From: Geosiphon pyriformis
Taxonomy: Eukaryota; Glomeromycota; Glomeromycetes; Archaeosporales; Geosiphonaceae
Direction of reading: 5' to 3'
Assembly: GCA_016748015.1 (NCBI GenBank)
Contig: JAAOMT010000200.1
Coordinates: 618,984-682,983, forward strand
Length of the DNA: 64,000 nucleotides
Part shown: positions 57,816-64,000 of the stretch, piece by piece
How the letters are laid out: each line of letters starts with the position of its first letter
Position numbering within the stretch: position 1 is the first letter of the stretch
Program-made: the position numbers and the translations under genes
The notes under the pieces: model-generated
The model's input: only the letters and a program-made list of their open reading frames with translations
What the model was told of the DNA's origin: nothing
Databases searched by the model: none

Positions 57816-60069
57816 CCAGTCTAGTGTGGAAAATTGCCACATGTAATGTTAGAGGTTTGAATAATCCTGTGAAACAGGATAATGTAATTTGTTGGCATAA
57901 AGAGATAAACAATTTGATTTCTATTGTTACTGAGACTAAGTTGAAGGGCAAGATCTGCCCATAGATCATGAATAAATTTGATGGTGTCTGGGTTTTCACT
58001 TCTAGTTTGGACTCTGGTTATTTGGATTCTGGCATTGCGATTATTATGGACAATTTTTTGGCAAGACATGTATGTAAGATTTTCAAGGTTTTTGGTTGAC
58101 TCTTCTTTCTCAAATTACTCTTTAAAAATAATCTTTTTGTGTCAATTTTGGGACTCTATGCTGGTGCCTTATCAGTGGTTCAGTTTTCTCAGACTGGTGA
58201 AATCAACTCTCTCATTGCAAAGGCAGTGAATAAGTCCTTCTTCATTATTTTGGGTGGTGATTTTAATGAAAATGGGGCCCAAAAGTGTGCTAGTTTCAAG
58301 AAGTGCTTTGATTTAGGTTTAGTTGATTCTTTAAGAAGAAGTTTGTTTGTTAAGATGTCTACGTGGACCAATTCTTGTGGTGTCGCTAAAGCTCTTGATT
58401 ACATTCTTGTTTCTTTATGTTTGGTCAATGCTGTAATAGATAGTAGTGTAACCAATGTTGAGAACTATTTTAATACTAATTACAAAGCTGTTTCTGCTTT
58501 CGTGGGTTTGGGTGGTTTGCTCAATATCTATTTGAGTTCAATACACAAGCAGGCAAATAAGAATTATTGAAAGTTTGATGTTAAAAGTGCAAATGAGAGA
58601 AAATGAAGTGAATTTAAGAATGCTACTGCAGCCAATGCTGTCATGTTCTTAGATGGGTTTAAATCAGCCAGAAAGTTTTCTAATCTGAATATTATATGAG
58701 ATATTGTTCATAAAGTAATGATTTTTTCAGCTAATAATGTTTTCAAGAAGAAATGGTTTAAGGGTTATAATGGGATGTTTATCAAAGAGTCTTTCAAGTT
58801 GCATAGCTTGGAGATTTTGGTTTCAAAAATTGTCAAGGCTTCTCACAAAGTGGACTCTGGAAGGTTTAAGTCTCTGTTGAAATGCTGGATTTCTATGGAT
58901 AGTGACAAAACTTCTGTTGTTTGAGATCTTGTGAGATCTGATGCGAGTTTGAATCATGTTCATTCTGCTTTTTGTGGTGTGAGGAGGTCTTATCATGTCT
59001 CTAAGCTTGCCGAGTCTTTGCAAGCTGAGGAGTCGGGCTTTAGATCAGCTATTGAAAAAAGAATGGAGAGTTTTGTGGCCAACAAAGGCCACACAATCCA
59101 TAGTGTTTTGGAATGTCCATTCTACAAAGTGGTGTTGGATTATTTGGTTTCTAATAGCAGTTTGATTTTGGACCCAGTAGAAGTTAAGAATAAGGTGGAT
59201 GGTATAATGAAGAGGTGGACAAGAAAGAGGGCTGTGCTAAAAAGTGTTCCCAATTTGTGATAGCATCAATACCTGCCATTGGATTATGTTAACAATAATG
59301 CTTTTTCTGGTGTAATGAATGCTATCAGTTTGGATGACTTGATGTGTGTAATTAAGGATTTACCAAATGGTAAAGCTGCTGGCTTGTCTGGCATTTCAAA
59401 TGAACTTTGAAAACATTGTGATGGTTTTGTGCTAGGCTTGCTTCTGGATCTTCTGAACATTTGTTTGGTGTGTGAGTCAGTTCTTCGTTGTTGGAAGGAA
59501 GCTTGGGTGTCAATGATTTTCAAGCCCTATGAGTGGGAAGGTATTTTAATTAATACTAAACTGATCACTTTAATTGAAACTGCTCATAAAATTTTTTCTA
59601 AGTTGCTGTTTAACAGGATTTCATCAGTGTGCAGTCTATTCAACATACTTCATAGGGACAATTTTTCTGTGCTTAAGGGTATTACTAATCAATCTCCTAT
59701 TTTTGCCATTGGTTTGGTTATTGAAGATGCTTTGGAGAAAGATTGTGAACTTTGGCTTGTGTTACAGGATATGCATAAAGCCTATGACTCTGTGAGTTGG
59801 CATTACTTACATAATAGCTTGGTTCAGATCAAAATGTACAGGCATTTTATTAGATTTTTTGGTTCTATTTACAATGATCATTTTAATTGGGTTATGACTG
59901 ATTTTGGTCTGTATATTCTGTGACTTGTGGTTTGTCATATATGTTTTCTGCTGGAGTGATTAGGTTGCTTGGGATTGCTGAGGCAGTTGGTGTCTGCTTT
60001 GGTTTTCATAAACATTGCTGCTTTTTTTCTGGCATAGATAGTATAGTTTCTGTTCTGATAGATTTATAG
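57812..60069 (+). pseudogene. LINE D ORF2, internally deleted
   Basis: Starts ATG at 57812 (MTSLVWKIATCNVRGLNNPV). The endonuclease is well preserved: VTETKLKGK (about 57925), LGGDFNENG (about 58250-58277) and NYKAVSAFVGL. The linker and first RT part follow, with TAHKIFSKLLFNRI, LVLQDMHKAYDSVSWHYL (about 59760-59810) and VMTDFGL (about 59895). There the sequence jumps to the C-terminal end (LSYMFSAGVIRLLGIAEAVG...VSVLIDL-TAG). Lost: the F-V-D-D box, the rest of RT and all of RNase H. Several Trp codons are TGA (NEL-TGA-KHCD). Confidence 0.87.
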
Positions 60070-60195
60070 TGTTGCTCTGATTGGTCTAAGTGGCTGGTCA
60101 TGTATAAAAAGTGCATGATTAGCACCTAGTTTAGCTCACTTAGTTTGATGTATTGCACTAGGTGGCTTTTGGGCCTCACTCATTAAAAGTTAATA

Positions 60196-60361
60196 AAAAA
60201 ATAATAATAATTACAATTTTTAATTTTTTTTTTAAAATATTTTTTATTATTAAATTTATTACAAAAAATTAAGTCAAAATAATCTTTAAAGCCAAAAAAT
60301 TATTATTATAAAAAAAATTGATTAAAAAATATTTTAAAAAGTATTTTTTTTTTATTATATT
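60196..60361. other. AT-rich stretch between convergent LINE 3' ends
   Basis: About 165 bases of A/T between the plus-strand tail of LINE D and the minus-strand tail of LINE E. No genes. Confidence 0.6.
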
Positions 60362-60803
60362 TTATGAGTGAGGTCCAAACACTACCTAGTATAATACATT
60401 AACAACTGATCTAAATTAGACATGAATTATGTATTTTTTACATGCAACCAGTCACTCAGGCTGATCAGAACTACACTAAGTGCCTATATGTACTAAGATT
60501 GAATCCCCAACATCTGAGAAAAACAAATAAAACTTACAAAATCCAAAACCAATACTGATTGCTTCAGCAATATTCAGCAACTTAACAACACCTGCAAAAA
60601 GCTCCACAGAAAGCTCTATAACCAAAACTGGAACTAAACTGTCACGTAGTATTATTTTACTTTTCTCTATATAAGCATGATGTTTAGTGCAAACCAACCA
60701 AACTTCATCTTTAAAAGCAAGACACAAGTTATGTACAAATTCCATAACCTTCTGACCAGCTATTTTGGCACCTCCAAAAACAGACATAGCTTCCTGAAGC
60801 CAT
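60362..60803 (-). mobile_element. LINE E: 3' end of a minus-strand LINE, cut by GA copy 2
   Basis: The conserved 3' block (atgagtgaggtccaaacact) is followed by the end of ORF2. The frame 60787-60476 reads GAKIAGQKVMEF...VCTKHHAYIEKSKIILRDS...LLNIAEAISIGFGFCKFYLF, aligning with the last part of LINE B ORF2 (IEKCGLILHDG; LLGIAKAFGVHFGFHNFCCF). Its continuation should lie beyond the window on the far side of GA copy 2. Confidence 0.82.
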
Positions 60804-61773
60804 TGTTACCAGTAGAATTTTAGCTATTAATTAGCATGAAATTACCCTTATAATTCCTATTATTAATTAGCATATATTATTATTATTTCGATTATCACTT
60901 ATTATTTAATTAAATTATCAAATATTATTACTCAATCAATAATCCGATTTGTACTCTAGAAATTAAGATGATCAAATTACACAATACTCTGAACCTTTTA
61001 ACATAGTCAAAATTCGCCGAAATTAATGAAAATTTGCCGAAATAATCAATAGTTCAGTGAAATAACTTGTAAATTCGCCAAAATATATCTTTAGTTCACC
61101 CAAATTGTAGCAAAGAGAAAAGTGCAAGTTCAAAGACTAGTACTACAACAAATTGTATAAAAAAAGAGCTTCTCTCTTCAAAAAAATGTATTTTCTCATA
61201 GTATCTTACTATAGTATCTTACTTTAGATATCTTAATTGAAACAAATTACCTTTTACAAAATCAAATAAAAATTAAATATTCGAAAACCAAATTCTTAAA
61301 TTATTACACTTGAAATTCCCTCAACACAACTAACGTTTTGAAATTGATTAGCTACCAATTTCAATAAATTGTTAGTGACTCCAGGTCTGGATAGAAAACA
61401 TTTTCATTGACAAAATTCTATTTCTTTACATTTTTTTTATTTTTCTTTTATTTTCTTATTACAATCATTGGGGTAGCCTATAGACAAGATTCCTGTAGAA
61501 GAGTTGACTTTCACAGCAAAGTAACTACACATTTTAGTGAGCTTTCAGATGAGCAATTCCTGGGAAAAAGTTGACATTTATTACAACATAACTACATAAA
61601 GTAACTGGCAAGGAATTGGCCATTCCACTTATAAGCCCAGCAGTTCAAATTATCTCCTATAATTTGAAGATAAATTCAGTTACTGAAGGTCCAACTACTT
61701 CCTGAAAACGTGAATTCACAGCAAATTAACATTACCAACATTTAAGAAAAGAGACCAAAAACCTCCGGTAACA
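60804..61773 (+). repeat. 5' LTR of GA copy 2
   Basis: 970 bp with perfect inverted ends TGTTACC and GGTAACA. TATA-like run at about 61156. This is the reference LTR of the GA family in the window. Confidence 0.93.
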
Positions 61774-61791
61774 TTTGGTGCTCTCCCACAG
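61774..61791 (+). other. Primer binding site of GA copy 2
   Basis: tttggtgctctcccacag directly follows the LTR. TGGTGCTCTCCCAC would pair with a tRNA ending GTGGGAGAGCACCA; the tRNA identity is not determined. Confidence 0.65.
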
Positions 61792-61818
61792 AAATAACAC
61801 AGCAACAACAAATTCAAA

Positions 61819-63680
61819 ATGGCGACCACACCAGACACAATAACTCTAGAGTATCATCAGTCAATTTACACCCACTGCAAGCAAAGATTCAACATTCCAG
61901 ACGGAATTGAAATTGTCAAGAAATCAGTATACCAATACATTGAAAATCGCATCAACAATTATCTTTTTAGAAACTACAACATTTCAGAAGTTAGAAGCAA
62001 TCTTTACAATAATTTAGTGCACTATTCACAATTAGGAACAGAAGATCTGAACAGTAAAACACTTGCTACCTACTTCCAAGAACTTAATTTTAATATTATT
62101 GAGTATTGTGAAGAAAAATATCCAGTACAGTCTAAATACTCTTTTAACTTTGAATTAGAAACAGAGACAAGCAAAAAAGGCAAACAAAAAGGGAAACAAT
62201 ACTCAAGAACCACTTTAAACACTCTAATACTATCAAAAACAACTGCCAAACACTTGCAAACACTTGAACAAGGAACCAGTGTCAAATTACCACTTTCTAT
62301 TACACCATTTCCAATTTCACTTGTTCAATCACAAACACCAAGTTCACCACTTAACCATTTCTCCAGACCAAAAGATTTTCAGTCAACTAGAAATCCTATT
62401 CAACAACAAAAACCAATATTAACAAATGCCAATATCATTGATTACTTACAGAAAAACGAAAGTAATCATTCAGAAAGCTTGGAAAGTGAAAAAACTGAAT
62501 CAGAACCAAAAGAAATTACAGGAAACAAAGAAGAAATAGCAACTGCTTACATTGCAAAAATTCCAGAATTCACTGATGAAGACAATGATACCAGTTCTCA
62601 AAAATGGCTTGACAAAGTTCAAAAAGCAGGAGATGTAAATGGTTGGATTGCAGCAAGAATGCTCAAAGCAATTCCCTACTTTTTCTAAGGAACAGCAAGA
62701 AAATGGTTTGAAAATTTAGAAGAACCATTTAAGAACTGGCAAGCATTCAAAGATGCTTTTTTACAACAATTTACTAACAACAACACCTCTATTACACTCT
62801 GCAATCACTTTTGCAATATCAAACAAGAAACATCTGAAACTGTCATGATCTATTTTGGAAGATTCAACAAATTTCTTTGATGAATTTGACAATTGGAAAC
62901 CAATAACTACTATTCTAATGCTCAGATTTTGAATCAGTTTATAGCAGGATTAAAAGACAAATTGATTAAGAAAGTCTGTTCACATGTACCAGCAGACTTA
63001 GCAACTGTCATCAGACATGCAAAGAACTATAAAATGGCTATGGAAGAAGCAAACCACACCAAACTCATCAACTTAACTATTGGAAAAACCAGTTCAGCAG
63101 TTGAAAAGAAGATAGACCAATTCATGGAGAAGATTGAAAGCTACTTCACAAACCAATAATAACAGCAACAACAACCACAAAGATATCAACCTCCACAACA
63201 ATGCAACCAAAACAATTTTGGATCACTATCCAACAACCAACCTTAAAATTGTCATTATTGTGGAATTCCAGGACACTGGAAACAAGATTGTAGAAAATTA
63301 CAAAAAGACCAACAAAACAGGAATAATCAATGTTACTCTTTATCACAACAATCTTATTACCAATTTCCACCACCAACCTATTATTCACCAAGGCCACAAA
63401 ATCAAAACAGTTACTATCAACCAGCTCCACAACCAATGTAGCAACAATATCAGCAACCTTTACCAATTCAGCCATATCAAACACCACCCACTTAACAATA
63501 TCAAATACCAGCAAGAAGATTGGTTCAACATAACCAATTCACACTTCAAAATCAATTTCAGAATAACAACAACAGAATCAATCCAAATAACCAGTTGGTT
63601 CTCCAAAATTCTGGTCAGCAAAGACCCAATCATTATTACACTCAACCCAGTTATCTTACAATACCAAAGGAATCGGATTT
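61819..63680 (+). pseudogene. gag of GA copy 2
   Basis: ATG at 61819 (MATTPDTITLEYHQSIYTHC), open for 289 codons to TAA at 62686. It includes the capsid-type gag segment IPEFTDEDNDTSSQKWLDKV...GWIAARMLKAIPYFF. Beyond the stop the same frame continues with GTARKWFENLEEPFKNWQAF and QQFTNNNTSITL. Then come three close TGA codons at about 62877-62890, two of them shared with copy 1, LNQFIAGLKDKLIKKVCSHV, and a zinc knuckle CHYCGIPGHWKQDC at 63250-63291. A Gln/Asn/Tyr/Pro-rich linker follows. Structural protein that packages element RNA. Confidence 0.88.
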
Positions 63681-64000
63681 TCAACAATCTGCACTTTCTG
63701 AAGGTAAAGTTGCAGCACCCAAGTCAAACTCTTCTAACAACTCTATTCTACCAGCTCAAATTACCCAAAATGCCAACCTTTCAGATAAATTTCCATTCGA
63801 ATTTGAAACAAATGAATCACTATTCTTGCTTAGTAATGCAGCAGCTAATAAACAAAGAGCTATTACTGCCATGTACACTAAAGCTACAGTAGAAGGAAAA
63901 CCCATCTGACTAATTCTAGACAGTAAATTAGCTGGAAGTATTATCACCTACCAGTTAATGCAACAGCTTCAAAAAACTGTTGACAGACCAGCCCAAACTG
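63681..64000 (+). pseudogene. Protease start of GA copy 2
   Basis: Same frame as gag: SNAAANKQRAITAMYTKATV then EGKPI-TGA-LILDSKLAGS (Asp at 63919), where D-S/T-G is the active site in the family; Gly is replaced by Lys here. Copy 1 has DSR in the same place. The window ends before the flap. Confidence 0.75.

Larger units (their letters stand above)
55080..60195 (+). mobile_element. LINE D: plus-strand LINE with internal deletion and solo LTR
   Basis: ORF1 and ORF2 as in LINEs A and B, overlapping at 57812-57815. A solo LTR (56917-57737) interrupts ORF1. ORF2 lacks about 2-2.5 kb between the first part of RT and the C-terminal end (junction near 59910). The 3' end gggcctcactcattaaaagt leads into a taataaaaa tail at 60165-60200. 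It has the least AT-biased sequence of the LINEs here, so it may be the youngest. Confidence 0.88.
60804..64000 (+). mobile_element. Ty3/Gypsy GA copy 2, 5' part (runs off window)
   Basis: 5' LTR, primer site, gag and the start of the protease, all colinear with GA copy 1 but without the 9403-10822 insertion. The left flank is ccat (60800-60803), the same word that flanks copy 1. gag starts with a real ATG, but stops within gag and before the protease make it inactive. Confidence 0.92.

Noticed and set aside
1-64000. tRNA, rRNA or CRISPR features
   Set aside because: Looked for B-box-like ggttcgaa words, rRNA cores and regularly spaced repeats; none was convincing.

Overview
The window looks like nuclear DNA of a transposon-rich, very AT-rich fungus, most likely an arbuscular mycorrhizal (Glomeromycotina) species. 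That placement is inference. It rests on intron-containing genes with fungal-type splice sites (PEX5, a LYAR-type zinc-finger gene, a LAPTM-like membrane protein), on Ty3/Gypsy elements that carry a dUTPase domain, and on many LINEs with an APE endonuclease, a reverse transcriptase and an RNase H.

Layout. 1-6599 is the 3' part of a strongly decayed Gypsy element (family G1) with its 3' LTR. 7150-26760 is one minus-strand LINE (LINE A) that was split by a 12.2-kb Gypsy element (family GA copy 1, 7441-19632). The Gypsy element itself received two further LTR-type insertions (9403-10822 and 17911-18786), and LINE A received another in ORF1 (25697-26357). 26985-33735 is a second, nearly full-length minus-strand LINE (LINE B). 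33840-34830 is a fossil LINE recognisable only by alignment to A and B. About 35.5-50 kb is a gene island: a LAPTM-like protein (-), two weak small gene candidates, a Q-rich three-exon gene (+), an acidic low-complexity protein (-), a long imperfect inverted repeat, LYAR-like (-) and PEX5 (+). The last two are divergently transcribed from a 162-bp spacer. 51.2-64 kb is again transposons: a 5'-truncated GA copy with its 3' LTR, a decayed LINE (C), a fossil LINE reverse-transcriptase piece, a plus-strand LINE (D) with an internal deletion and a solo LTR in ORF1, a minus-strand LINE tail (E), and a second GA copy (copy 2) that runs off the window.

Working relations. The GA Gypsy order is gag (CCHC knuckle) - protease - cysteine-rich region - dUTPase - RT - RNase H - integrase (D,D35E) - GPY/F - an extra C-terminal ORF. 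The LINEs are bicistronic: ORF1 has an RRM-like segment, a CCHC knuckle and a C-terminal coiled coil, and ORF2 is EN-RT-RNase H. In LINEs A, B and D the ORF1 stop overlaps the ORF2 start as ATGA. Six insertions (five LTR-only, plus the full GA copy 1) show TGTTA...TAACA-type ends (GA copy 1's right end is mutated to TAATA) and 4-bp target duplications that I could read directly. Most premature stops in the elements sit at expected Trp (TGG to TGA) or Gln (CAA to TAA) codons, so decay is dominated by C:G to T:A transitions. Exon boundaries were worked out by hand from frame and splice consensus; element boundaries without a stated duplication are approximate.
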